Positions 12,654 through 23,041 of a stretch of DNA of 64,000 nt are shown here, one piece after another; the stretch's first letter is position 1; each line of letters begins with the position of its first letter. The stretch comes from Ceraceosorus guamensis. Taxonomy: Eukaryota > Basidiomycota > Exobasidiomycetes > Ceraceosorales > Ceraceosoraceae. Location: assembly GCF_003144195.1 (NCBI RefSeq), contig NW_020290027.1, forward strand, positions 1 to 64,000, in the 5' to 3' direction. Position numbers and translations under genes: made by a program. Below the pieces are notes generated by a model. The model did no database searches, was not told the DNA's origin, and saw only the letters and a program-made list of their open reading frames with translations.

Positions 12654-12760
12654 ATCCACATGATGCATTGGTGTCCCTTGCTTTCTTCTTGCTCTTCCCC
12701 TCCTAAAGGCCACCGCTACACCCGTCCCTGCAAACGGTCTGACCAGATCGATCGCCCAGC

Positions 12761-14023
12761 ATGGTTCGGCGAATCTCAACTTCACTGCTGCTGCTGTCAG
12801 CAGCGACAGCTTCGATGGCCGCTCCCTTTGCGACCCAGAGCGAAGCTATCTTGGCACTGCGAGCGGGAAGGACGAGGCCCTCGACCAACGATTCTGACAT
12901 TAATCCTGGGTGGGACTACAGAGCCACCCTCGACCTCGCGATGAATCGCTCCACGCACTCTTGGGAATTCGGTACGTGCATGCAAGCCATCTTAGAGGTC
13001 TACAATCCAGAGCTTAGCGTCTACAGCCCAAAGGCTTTCCCAAACGGACGCATTCCCAAGGTGGACGCCAGCAAGATTCAGGCGCTCACGTACCTTCGGC
13101 CGCACATTCAACTTGACAACGACACGCTGGTCGAGGGCGATGGCGCTGCGGGAGATCCTGCCAGCTTGGGTGTGGGAGCCATTATGATCGGGCAGACCGT
13201 GCGGGAGTACTCGGCCGCTGCGACTCGCCAAGCCAACCATCTGCTGAACGTTGTTCCGCGCTACTACAACGGTGCTATCAGTCAGCGCGAAGCCATCGCT
13301 GAACTTTGGGCCGACCAGCTGAGCATGACGCACCCCTTCTTGGCCTATCAGGCGGTTGCTACAAACAACTTGACGTTGCTGCGCTACGTCGCACTGGATA
13401 TCGAGCGCCAACATCAAATTCTTGTCGGCAACATGACTGAGCGCGGCGTAGGACTTTGGACCCACATCGTCGGCCCTCAAAGCCAGACTTTGGGCATCTG
13501 GTCGACTGGCAATGGTTGGGTAGCGCTAGGAATCGCCCGTGTGCTAGCAACAATGAAGCACTGGAACAAGAGTCGCTATATCACCCTGTCTGAGCAACAG
13601 CGTCTGCGAAAGATCGTCTACAGCCTTCTGGGTGGTCTCGAAACTGCAGAAGTCGACACCAATGGTCTTTATCGGAACTACTTGATCGGCGGAGCTGACG
13701 GCTTCGACATCGTCGAACCACCCTGGTTCGGCGAGGTCTCCGGGACCGCGGCGCTCGCCTCGGCCGCATACAGACTAGCTGTGCTTGACTCCGACGTCAA
13801 TCCTCGATCACGCACGCAGAAGCTCATTGGTCTTGCCGATCGAGCTCGCTCCGCTCTCAGCGATGCCATCGATTCACAAACCGCCATTGCTGCCCCAGCG
13901 ATCGATCCCCTTGACTGGCACAGCCGCGTGCCTTACATCACTGGGTCTCCAGAAGGTCAATCCTTCGTCTCCAACCTTGGCGCCGCTTACCGAGACTGCG
14001 TCTTGGCCAAGCTCTGCAAATGA
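12761..14023 (+). CDS. Secreted GH88/GH105-like six-hairpin glycosidase
   Basis: Intronless, 420 aa. It starts with a clear signal peptide (basic 'VRR', hydrophobic core, cut near 'SMAAP'). The body resembles YteR-type unsaturated rhamnogalacturonyl hydrolases with an (alpha/alpha)6 barrel. 'ELWADQLSMTHPFLA' (about residues 186-200) matches the family's W-A-D-[DQ]-L-x-M-x-x-P-F-L motif, whose Asp is the catalytic acid. 'GIWSTGNGWVALGI' (about residues 246-259) matches the G-N-G-W substrate-site motif. The family removes unsaturated uronyl residues from pectin fragments; fungal relatives are annotated as six-hairpin glycosidases. Several N-glycosylation sequons (NRS, NDT, NLT, NMT, NKS) fit secretion. 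The exact substrate cannot be read from the sequence. Length is normal for the family. Confidence 0.85.
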   Translation: MVRRISTSLLLLSAATASMAAPFATQSEAILALRAGRTRPSTNDSDINPGWDYRATLDLAMNRSTHSWEFGTCMQAILEVYNPELSVYSPKAFPNGRIPKVDASKIQALTYLRPHIQLDNDTLVEGDGAAGDPASLGVGAIMIGQTVREYSAAATRQANHLLNVVPRYYNGAISQREAIAELWADQLSMTHPFLAYQAVATNNLTLLRYVALDIERQHQILVGNMTERGVGLWTHIVGPQSQTLGIWSTGNGWVALGIARVLATMKHWNKSRYITLSEQQRLRKIVYSLLGGLETAEVDTNGLYRNYLIGGADGFDIVEPPWFGEVSGTAALASAAYRLAVLDSDVNPRSRTQKLIGLADRARSALSDAIDSQTAIAAPAIDPLDWHSRVPYITGSPEGQSFVSNLGAAYRDCVLAKLCK

Positions 14024-14981
14024 GCAGTCTGCTTTCAACGACGATGTCTTCTCTTCTCAACATGCAAGATGGCGGTCCATCTCCCTACGTCACCCTCTGT
14101 ACTCTCTCTCTGCTCCGCTTCGATTACAAGACGCCATCTGTGTATCCATCCATCGCGCATCTTGGCAGCGATACGATTCCACTATTGCTCGCGTGCAAAG
14201 CAGATGCTTCTATCTATTGCTCAATGCAATATTGCTCCACCGCGCTACAACTCGTGAACGACTCACCTGGCTGCTTTGATGAAGGCATGAAGCTGACTCG
14301 ACCCGGCTATTCTTCAAACTTGGCTAAGTGATCGTGCACGTGTCCTTTCGTGTCCGACATGAGCCCGAGAATACGGCAGTTGAGCCGGTTGCTGGTGCAG
14401 GTCTTCCGTATGGCCAAGGGGTCTGTCGCGTCGCTCAACGCGCAATCCTGGGCCTCTTCACGGGCCTTCGGTGTTTGTATGCTGAATCTGCGCTGTGTTT
14501 CAAGCCCCCAGACGAGATGCGAAGGTAGCTCGGAGTAAGCCAGAATCTGGTGTGAGGAGCGTCGCCGATGTCGTTAGAGTCTCTGGCTTGGTTGGTGGAT
14601 GGATGTTGTGATGCACGAGGATGTGGCGGTGCTGTCGAGCTTGGAGTTTCAAGGCTCTGCGCGCGTGATTAAAAAGTATCACGAATTTAGGTTGAGTCCA
14701 AAAGAGAACTTGCTGACTCGCGCCAGGCCAAGACACGTGACCTGTCATCGTCCGATCGGGGTCAGCTTCTCGTACGACAAGATTTTGTAGTTTACCTCGT
14801 CCACCCACCCGATTTGAAATCTGACTGGAACTTTTTGGGAGCCAATTCGTGTACATGTTCGTAAGTTGAGGGTGCATTGCCTGCACTCACGACTCCTCTT
14901 CACCACGACCAAGAACAAAAGCCTTGGCGCTCTCGCGCTTGCGTCAATACCATACCTGATTGCAGTCTCTGAGGCAAGACG
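14024..14981. other. Intergenic region upstream of SOF1
   Basis: About 960 bp holding the glycosidase 3' end and the SOF1 promoter. No convincing gene was seen. Confidence 0.5.
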
Positions 14982-16944
14982 ATGAAGATCAAGGCGCTGA
15001 CACGGTCGCTGGATGCGCACGCTCCCGCGCGCAAAGGGGACGCTGCACCCACCTCACACAACCTGGACGCCTCTCAACATCCCTTCGATCGACCTAGAGA
15101 GTATACGCGCGCTCTAAACGCATCCAAGCTGGAACGGATGCATGCTAAGCCTTTCGTCGGCGCTTGCGAGGGACACTCTGATGGCGTGTACAGCTTGGCT
15201 CTGGACAGCAAGAGGCTGGCTTTTGCTGCTACAGGCGCTGGAGATGGGGAGATTCGATTGTGGGACTTGAGTAGCAAGACGACAATCAAGAGCTACTATG
15301 GGGCTCACAGGGGCATCATAAGCAGCCTCGTGATCAGTCCAATCTCCTTTCCATCCGGTTTGAGCTTTGCAAGCGAAGGGTCGACGAGAAATTCCAGATT
15401 GAGTGGAAGGAGGCTATTGAGCGCCGGAACCGATAGGGTTGTGAGAATGTGGGATGCGGATCCCGAAGCGAGCAGGTTTGGGGGCGGCGGCGATGAAGCG
15501 CAGGGAGGCGATGCCGACGAAGATGAAGAGCTGGAGCTGACTGGCGCAGGCAGTATTCGCCGGGCGAATTGGACACAGAAGGAGGACCAGGTGAGTCAAA
15601 GTGTGGCGGTGGGCGCTCTGGTCAAGAGTGGGCGTTCTTGCATGCTGGAGAGACATGCGCGGCGTGCCACGCACTCTTCGCTGACACAAATGATGTTTCA
15701 TCTGGCTCATGCGCGGCGCGGGACCACTTCAGGCCCTTTCCTCTTGGACCTCACCCACGGCGCTCAACTCTCTCTCGCATCACGCCAGGGATCCTCGCTT
15801 CGTCAGCGCATCTTCAGCCATCCAGCTGTGGGACATTACGCGCGGCAATGACTCCGCAGAAAGAGAGAGCGGAGCGTTGAGAACGATGGAATGGGGAGCT
15901 GAGAGCATCAATTGCGTTAGATTCAACATGGCAGAAACAGAGGTGTTGGCTAGCGCAGGGAGCGACAGAGGCATTGTGCTTTACGACCTGAGAAGTGCTA
16001 GCCCTTTGACCAAGATGATCATGAGTGTGAGTGGCAGCAAATCTGCGAAGGCGTGTGCGCTCGGCCGAGCGTGGCTTGATCAAGCTCATGGCAGCTGGCA
16101 TCTCCGTTTTGACCTTCATCTCGACAGATGAGAGCAAACGACATCGCTTGGTCGCCCGTGGAACCGACTACCTTTGCCGTAGCTAGCGAAGATCACAACG
16201 TCTACACTTTCGAGTGAGTCGGCACGTCATAGACTCTCATCATTCCGAGTAGACGAGCTGACGCGCGAGGATACCCATCCTCACCATTCACCCCATGAAG
16301 CATGCGCAATTTGAAGTCGGCCACTCAAATTTACAAATCTCACGTCGCCGCAGTGATGTCAGTGTCTTACTCTCCGACAGGTCAAGAGCTACTCTCTGGT
16401 TCTTATGATCGGACACTACGCCTCTGGAACGTGGGAAGCGGTTCACGTTCGCGTGACACCTACCACGCCTCTCGAATGCAGAGGATATTCTGTTCCTCCT
16501 ACACTTACGACAATCGTTTTGTGCTCTCTGGGTCAGACGACGGTAATCTGCGGGTCTGGAAGACTCGAGCAAGCGAGAAGCTGGGCATCAAGAGCGGCAA
16601 AGAGTTGGCCGCTATGGAGTATAGAGACAAGTTGAGAGAAAAGTGGAACAAGGTCGGAGAGGTGGGCAAAATCGATGCGCAGAGGAGACTGCCAAAGGCC
16701 ATTACGAGCGCGAGGAAGCTCAAGGGTACCATGCTCGAAGCAGAGAGAGTCAAGGAAGAGAGGAGAAGGAAGCACACCAAGGTGAGTCGCGGATCGCAGC
16801 TCCCACAGCTAGGCGCTAGCACTGTGAAAGGTGAGCTGGATCGGGATTGAGCTGCAGGTGCTGACATCGCTTTCTGCTCGACAGTCGGGTCAACACAAGC
16901 CAAAGGCGGCACGAATGGCGGCCATTCTGGCTCACAAAAAATAA
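14982..16944 (+). CDS. SOF1: Sof1/DCAF13, U3 snoRNP WD40 protein
   Basis: Model: exons 14982-15590, 15733-16026, 16128-16213, 16301-16781 and 16885-16944, which sum to 510 codons (509 aa), the usual size. The N terminus 'MKIKALTRS' and the following 'REYTRALNASKLERM' and 'AKPFVGACEGHSDGVY' are hallmarks of Sof1/DCAF13. WD40 blades follow with 'IRLWDLSS', 'VRMWDADP', 'IQLWDITR', 'IVLYDLRS', 'LRLWNVGS' and 'LRVWKTRA'. The basic C-terminal tail (about the last 90 residues, ending 'AAILAHKK') is the Sof1-specific extension. Sof1 is a nucleolar part of the small-subunit processome needed for 18S rRNA maturation. An Asp/Glu/Gly-rich insertion lies near residues 165-190. The junction giving 'YTFD-MRNL' needs an AAG acceptor at 16298-16300. 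Confidence 0.95.
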
Positions 16945-17202
16945 GACGGTGTGTCGCACATGGTGGAGCATCCAGCCACGTCAAGCACCTGCAAAGCTCT
17001 GTACAGTATGAAACAATTCCTCGATCCCGCATCGTTACAGCAGACACTGTAGGACTGATATGTGCCCGCAATGTTACGTGTGCGCCAGCTCATTGCCGCA
17101 GACGCGCATTCGTGTTGTGATCGAGCTCAGCGGTCGCTGCGCGCTGCTCGCTGCTCGCTGCTTGCAGCCTGACGAGGGTCTGCATCTTAAGCAGCTGAAG
17201 CA

Positions 17203-18303
17203 TCAAGCGCCCAAGCTCTTGCTCTTGAGAAAGTCGACGACAGTGGTGATCAGTTCCTTGGGATTCTCCTCAGGTACCCAGTGCCTAGAATCCGAAATGG
17301 ACTTGTAAGTCACGTCGTTGGACAACTCCTCTGCCATAGATTGGATATGCTAATGCCCGTGGGGTCAAGAGGCGCTCTGTCAGTGTATCTCTCCTTGGAC
17401 GACGAGCTACTTCATCTCAGCTTTGCTCACCTGTGTGAAGACGCTGTGCTCTCCGCCGGTGGCAAGGAACGGTACATCGGCTTTTCCAAGAGATGCGATG
17501 TTCTCCTTGATATCCTGGTCGTCTTTTTGGAACGCTCGATATACCTCAAACCCTGCCTGCATCCTTCCTGCGCGAGCAAATGCATGCGTGTAGTACTCCC
17601 TGTCGGAAGAAGTCAGAAAGTAGGGCTTGTGTGCCTGTCGCGCGCGGGGAGTACGTGCAGAAGTTGCATTCAGCGCAGTCTTTGAGAGCCTCTTGAGCTG
17701 TCAGGCTGACCTCACCAATCGATCGTAGAAGTGCTGAATGTACAATCCCTCCTTGCCAGCCGTGAGGAGCTCTGGCAAGTCTTTGGAGTTGTGAAAGAAG
17801 AAATGAAATGTATATTGAAAGGTGAATTCGGGATCTTTGATAGACAATTGGTAGGCATTGGTGCCTGGTTGGGGGCACTCCATCATCACGAGGGCTTTGA
17901 CGTTGCTCCTGTGCTTCAAGGTGAGTGCTGTAGCCACCATGCTTCCAATATCGTGGCCCAGAACGATGTACTCTTTGCGCGCCAAACGATCGACCATAAG
18001 ACTGTTCAGATCATCCCCCATGGTCATTTTATCGTACCCAGAAGCTGTCATGCTGCTGCCACCGGCGCCTCTGTAATCTGCCGCTACCGCGTAGTAGCCA
18101 GCCTGGGCGAATCCAGACAGCAAATATCGCATAGAGTAGGACGTCTGAGGATATCCGTGCACTAGCAGGATTGCTTGGCGAGCTTGAGGAGAGCCAGCGG
18201 TGCTATATGCGATGGACAAGTTGGCACCTACATTGCACTTTCTTGTCTCGGAAAGCAGCAAGTCTCCGCAAGCCTTGGCTTGAGAGGAGGTATCGTGACT
18301 CAT
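17203..18303 (-). CDS. Alpha/beta hydrolase, epoxide hydrolase-like
   Basis: Exon 1 is 17716-18303. Later coding lies at about 17462-17610 and 17203-17300, with a stop at 17203-17205. 'LLVHGYPQTSYSMR' is the HGxP oxyanion motif, and 'VLGHDIGS' carries the Asp nucleophile in the place used by epoxide hydrolases and haloacetate dehalogenases. 'PFLATGGEHSVF' sits where the acid residue loop falls, and 'DSRHWVPEENP' supplies the catalytic His. The family opens epoxides or splits C-halogen bonds through an ester intermediate; the substrate is unknown. No signal peptide, so probably cytosolic. The first intron junction is unresolved: the best donor (at 17715) and the 'cttccgacag' acceptor do not give matching phases, so either a rare acceptor, a missed small exon or damage exists there. 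Confidence 0.75.
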
Positions 18304-19220
18304 GCTGACAAAGCGTACCTGCTGTCGGAGGTGACCGGCAGTTGTGAAGAAGGAGGTACAAATGGCCCAGATGTGCAGGTGCGAGCGTACTACGCGCGGT
18401 GCAAGTCACGCTTGAGGAGAAAGAGTTTTAACAAAACGTGTTCTCGGTGGATAGAAACATTCACACAATAGATACTCGTCATTGACTCACTGCAATGTTG
18501 TGAATCATTGTGAATCAGGGTGGGTCAAGTGGTGATTGCCATGGGTACCTACTTGTGACCCACGACTTGAATCTTGAATCGTGAATGTGGAGGTGGACCC
18601 CCCTGCTGCAGCTAAGAACCTCACTCACTATAGTCACGATCACTGCCCCACATGCAGCATCCATGCTCATCAAATTCAAAATTCCCACGCGCCTAGAGAA
18701 AACACGTGATCGAAGCACCCTGACCCATCGTGCGCCGCTTTGCGGCAAGGAGCACCGGCCGCGGTGTGCGCGCGTGAGCGACTACTGCCGCGCGATGCCA
18801 TTGCTGAGCGACGGCACCTCCGATGATGACTGGTAGCCTCGCGAGTCATGCTGCTGATGAGTGAGTGGCTTGTCTGCGTGCTGATAGCGCGCTCGGGGCG
18901 CGCTATCTTGTGAGACTGACTGCCTCATCCCCTGATCCATCTTTATAGTGACCATCCAGTGCTGCAGCAGCTGTCCACACCAGACCCTGATCGTTTTCCT
19001 GGTGCCTCTCGACTCGTGACTGCAGACAATCACATGCTCGGGTCATTACACAGCCCACACAAACCAAATCTTGGGGGCCAAACGCGCGTCCGCAGCAGCG
19101 CCCAGACGATTGTTAGGCTTCTCCCGGCCCGTTCCTCCTACTCATCGACCAAATTACGGGCGCACAGGGGTGTGGTGGTGATAGGTTTCATCCTTCACCA
19201 TACCTCGACTGCCACCGCAG
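18304..19220. other. Intergenic region and probable 5' exon of GID7
   Basis: Divergent promoter region of about 900 bp. It contains 'gaatcttgaatcgtgaatg'-type motifs near 18500 and 18570-18590. The first coding exon of the GID7 gene must lie here; an ATG at 18795 ('MPLLSDGTSDDD') is one candidate, but the phase does not fit simply. Confidence 0.4.
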
Positions 19221-22200
19221 CTCGCCAAGATCCCACCCTTCACTCCACAAGACTCCGCGCCGCCCACCAACAGCCCCATCGTCGTTCAAGCCTCTGCTCC
19301 AGCAGCAGCAACCACAACAACGCCAGCGAGCGCAATTGCTCTTACCAGCGAAAATCTTGATACCGGCAATCTGGAGCGGCGGCGAAGGACCAGAACTAGA
19401 TCAGAAGTCGATTCGGACAGCGAAGCCGAGGCGAGACAAGCGTCTCGAAGTGTTCGACGCGCGGTAGTGACCACGCGCGCAACAAGTGGCGAAGCCGAGC
19501 CAAGACGCAGCACGAGCCTGGCTTCAATCGATTTCGCTGCTTCTGCTTCTGCTCAAAGGGCGAGCGAGGACACCTCTCAAGCCGAGCGTCCCGAAATCTC
19601 AAGGCCACAGAAGAAGGCAAGACTACACGAGGATCAACCGAGTGGCTGCTCTTCTGAGTATCGGTCACGCTTGGCTGACATGGCGGCCAGTCCCACCCTG
19701 CCCTCGGGCTCGAGCTCGAGCGCAACAAACGGCGCTTCAGCAGCATCTGCTAGCCAGTCTCAGCAGCGCCCGCTAAGGTCCTCGGCTTCGATGATTGATG
19801 GCGCCAGCGCCAGCGTGACCCGATCACAGCCAGCCTTGGACGACGAGGCCGATTTTGTGCCCATGTTTGATGGAAGTGGGCTGGACAGGCGAGAATTTCT
19901 GCGACTGGCGATGCAAAGCCTCAAGGAGATGGGTTATGAGTGAGTACGAACGCTGCATACAGGGTGCATACGCAGCCCGCGATCGCTTCGCGCACTGTCT
20001 GCGACGAGGATTTGCGCACTGGCTTCTCGAGCAATGCACATTCACTGACACGCGTCTGGCTGCGATTGGCAGGTCTTCTGTCCAAGCGATTGAAAGCGAG
20101 ACTGGTCTGGTATTGGAGCACCCCTGCATCGTGGAATTTCGCAAAGCGGCGCTTAGAGGAGAATGGAAGAGCGCCGAAGACTTGCTTCTGAAGGGCTTGA
20201 ATGCAGGTGCACAGAAGCTTTCTGGCCGTTCGGGGGCGAATGTACGCACATTTGGATCCCCATCAGTCGGACACGAGGCTTCCTTGGACCTGGCACTCCG
20301 ATCACCTGAGGTCAGAGGACTGGAGGTGAGTATACCGGCTTTTCTGTCTTCCTAGGTCAAACGCCGACGCTGAGGCGCATGTGTGCTATTTCAAAGTGGA
20401 TACGATTCCTGATTCACCAGCAAAGATACTTGGAACTCTTGGAAGCTCAGCAGCCTAAGAAGGCCTTGTCTATACTTCGGGACAAGCTCACTCCATTGAA
20501 CCACGGCTCTGACTCGCTGCATGAGCTGTCAAGGTGAGCCGAGGTGCTTCCTTCAGGGCAGCTGCGGCGTGCTCAAGTTCTGCTCTCCTTGCTACTTCCC
20601 AGTCTGGTCATGTGCGGTTCTCCCGAGGAGCTGCGAGCAAGGGCGAAGTGGCAAGGCACTGGGCCCGCATCCAGACGCAAATTGCTGCAGGAGATTGAGA
20701 GTGAGCATCTTCCGTCTTCCAGTTCGCATTCCAGCTCGCATTCCAAGTACGCTTGCTCATTCGCCGCCGCTTCAACTATGGCAGGCGCTGTGCACCCATC
20801 CGTCATGGTGCCCACTAGACGTCTACCGACGCTGCTTCACCAAGCTCAAACGCTCCAAAAGCAGCGCGATCCATTCTTCAACTCTCCGTCACACCATCAC
20901 ATGTCGCTGTACGTCGATCACAGATCCGACAAATCCGTCTTCCCCAATAGGATAAGCGCCACCTTGAGAGGGCATGACGGGGCTCAGGTTTGGGACCTCG
21001 CATGGAGCAGAGACGGCTCAAAATTGGCTACAGCTGGAGGAAAAGCAAAGGCCACGTCCGAGCAGGACTGCTATGTACTTGTCTGGAAAGCTGTTGTGAG
21101 TTACCGTGGCGAAGGCGAGCGCTCAAGCCTGTCGGCTAAGGTTGACGTCTGTCCAAACTGTTATAGGATTTGCGCCGCGTCGAGGCAGGAATCGATAGCG
21201 CGTGGGAAGGAACCCATAAGCTCGGCCCTCTCAGTGACTCAGTCTCAAGCGTAGCGTGGTCTCCAGACGACAGCATGATCCTTTGCACCCACCACTGCGA
21301 CGTCACCATCTTTTTCCTCTCCAGTGGGTCCAAGAAACATGTCCCATCTGCACACGGATATGCCGTTGGCACCGCCTCTTGGTTGCCGGATGGCAAGTCC
21401 TTCGTCACAGGAGGTATGGACCACAAGATTCACGTGCGCAATCTTGATGGACACGTCTTGCGCAGCTTCAACACCAATCCGTTCAGAATCTTGGCTCTTG
21501 CGGTGGCGCCTAACGGAAGTGCACTCGTGGCGGTAGGCACGAGACCTCTGGCAAAGGATGAGCCAGCTCCTACCTCGTCAGCTGCTGGCGCTGCTTCCAG
21601 TCCTTTGAGAAACGGAACATACGGAGACTCGTTTGGTGACCCCGCCAGCGAGGATGGAGAGACGCCAAACGTGCGATCTACGGACGGCGCATTGGGCGGT
21701 GGAAGCAGGATCATGGAGCGGAGAAAGCACGAGATTCTATTCCTCGATTTGCAAGAAATGGCAACGGCCGGGTGAGTCGAACTACGAGTCCTTTTTCCTG
21801 AGACACAGATCAGGTTTTCCCTGTGATCCCCGCAACATCCAATTGCTGATATGGCGGCGTTCATTCGACTCTCCATTGCTTTCGTCAGAACTGTCTACAT
21901 GAAAGAAGAGATGATGAGCGTTTGCATCAGCGGAGACTCTCGCTTCGCGCTCATCAACGCTCGTCCAGACCAAGCTCAGCTATGGGACATTTCGTCCCAA
22001 ACTTTGGTCGGCCGATTCAATGGCCACAAGTCATCGAACTTGGTCATCAAGTCTTGCTTTGGTGGGGTAGAACGATCATTTGTCGTTTCTGGCAGCGAAG
22101 ATGGCCAGATTTACGTGTACCACCGACCGAGTGGCAAGCTTTTACAGAAATTGAAAGGTCACACTGATGCTGTCAACAGCGTCGCCTGGCACCCAACAAA

Positions 22201-22669
22201 CCCTAGGATGTTTGCTTCTGCTTCGGACGACTCGACGGTGAGGATCTGGACTCCAGATGACTCCGACTCTTCATCCACGGCTTTCGCCGCCTCCGCTTTC
22301 CTCGAAGAGGCAGACTTGGCGGCGACTCCGTCGCCCTCGAGTCGCGAGCCTTCTGGTGTCAGTAGCAGCGTGTCGAGGAGACGAAGCGCGTGGACCGCTG
22401 ACGGGACAAGTCGAGCCAGCCTCTTGGCCCCACCTCAAACCTACGGCAATGGCAATGGGCACGGCACAACTTCGCCTTCCAACATCTCGGCGAGGGAGGC
22501 TATTCGCCAGCTATCAGCCACCCTCTCGGCGAATACGGGCTCCGTCTCTTCATTTGGCGGCAGCAGAAACGAGCCCACTCCTTTCCCTTGGGATAGAAGT
22601 CCCACGGATCCCAGAGGAGACGAGCTCGAATTGCCACCTCCCAGCTCCGGCGACTTTGTCATCGACTAG
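19221..22669 (+). CDS. GID7: Gid7/WDR26 homologue (LisH-CTLH-WD40), 5' exon not resolved
   Basis: Exons 19221-19939, 20073-20325, 20397-20533, 20603-20700, 20785-21095, 21167-21771 and 21889-22669 join to 968 in-phase codons. A Ser/Ala-rich N-terminal region precedes the LisH-like segment ('FLRLAMQSLKEMGYE'). The CTLH part has 'RFLIHQQRYLELLEA' and 'ALSILRDKLTPLNH'. The block with 'HPSVMVPTRRLPTLLHQA' and the WD40 blades ('VWDLAWSRDGSKLATAGG', 'VSSVAWSPDDSMILC', 'VNSVAWHPTNPRMFASASDD') matches WDR26/Gid7. The protein is a subunit of the GID/CTLH E3 ubiquitin ligase, which in yeast degrades gluconeogenic enzymes. Unusual: a Ser/Gly-rich insertion of about 70 residues between blades (21555-21720) and a long Ser-rich C-terminal tail. 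The frame is closed upstream by a stop at 19182 without an ATG, so an initiator exon lies further 5'. The third joined exon uses an AAG acceptor. Confidence 0.9.
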
Positions 22670-23041
22670 CAGTGGACCTCATCATCTCCAGCACAATGGC
22701 AACACACGTCTTTACTAGCGCCAACCTGTACCACTGCTCATTCCCATGATCATTACGACGCCTTCCTGCTACGCGTTGACATGTCCCACAACAACACTCT
22801 CGTTACTTGCAGACAACTCTCTCATGACATTCACACTGAAATTCATACGGTTCGCGCACGCTAGATGGGTTCGTTGCTGTCCTTATCCGTAGAACGATGC
22901 AATTGCTGTCTCGAGAGGCGACTCCCGACTCTCACTGCCTGTTTGCCAAGGTCCCCTTGGCGACTCTGCAGGCACACAAGGGTCCGCAAAGGTTCTACAA
23001 TCGGCTTCTGAAGCGCGAAAGACGTGCGTGCATTGCGCATT
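22670..23041. other. Intergenic region between convergent GID7 and TAF12
   Basis: About 370 bp that should hold both 3' UTRs and polyadenylation signals. No gene was seen. Confidence 0.5.
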
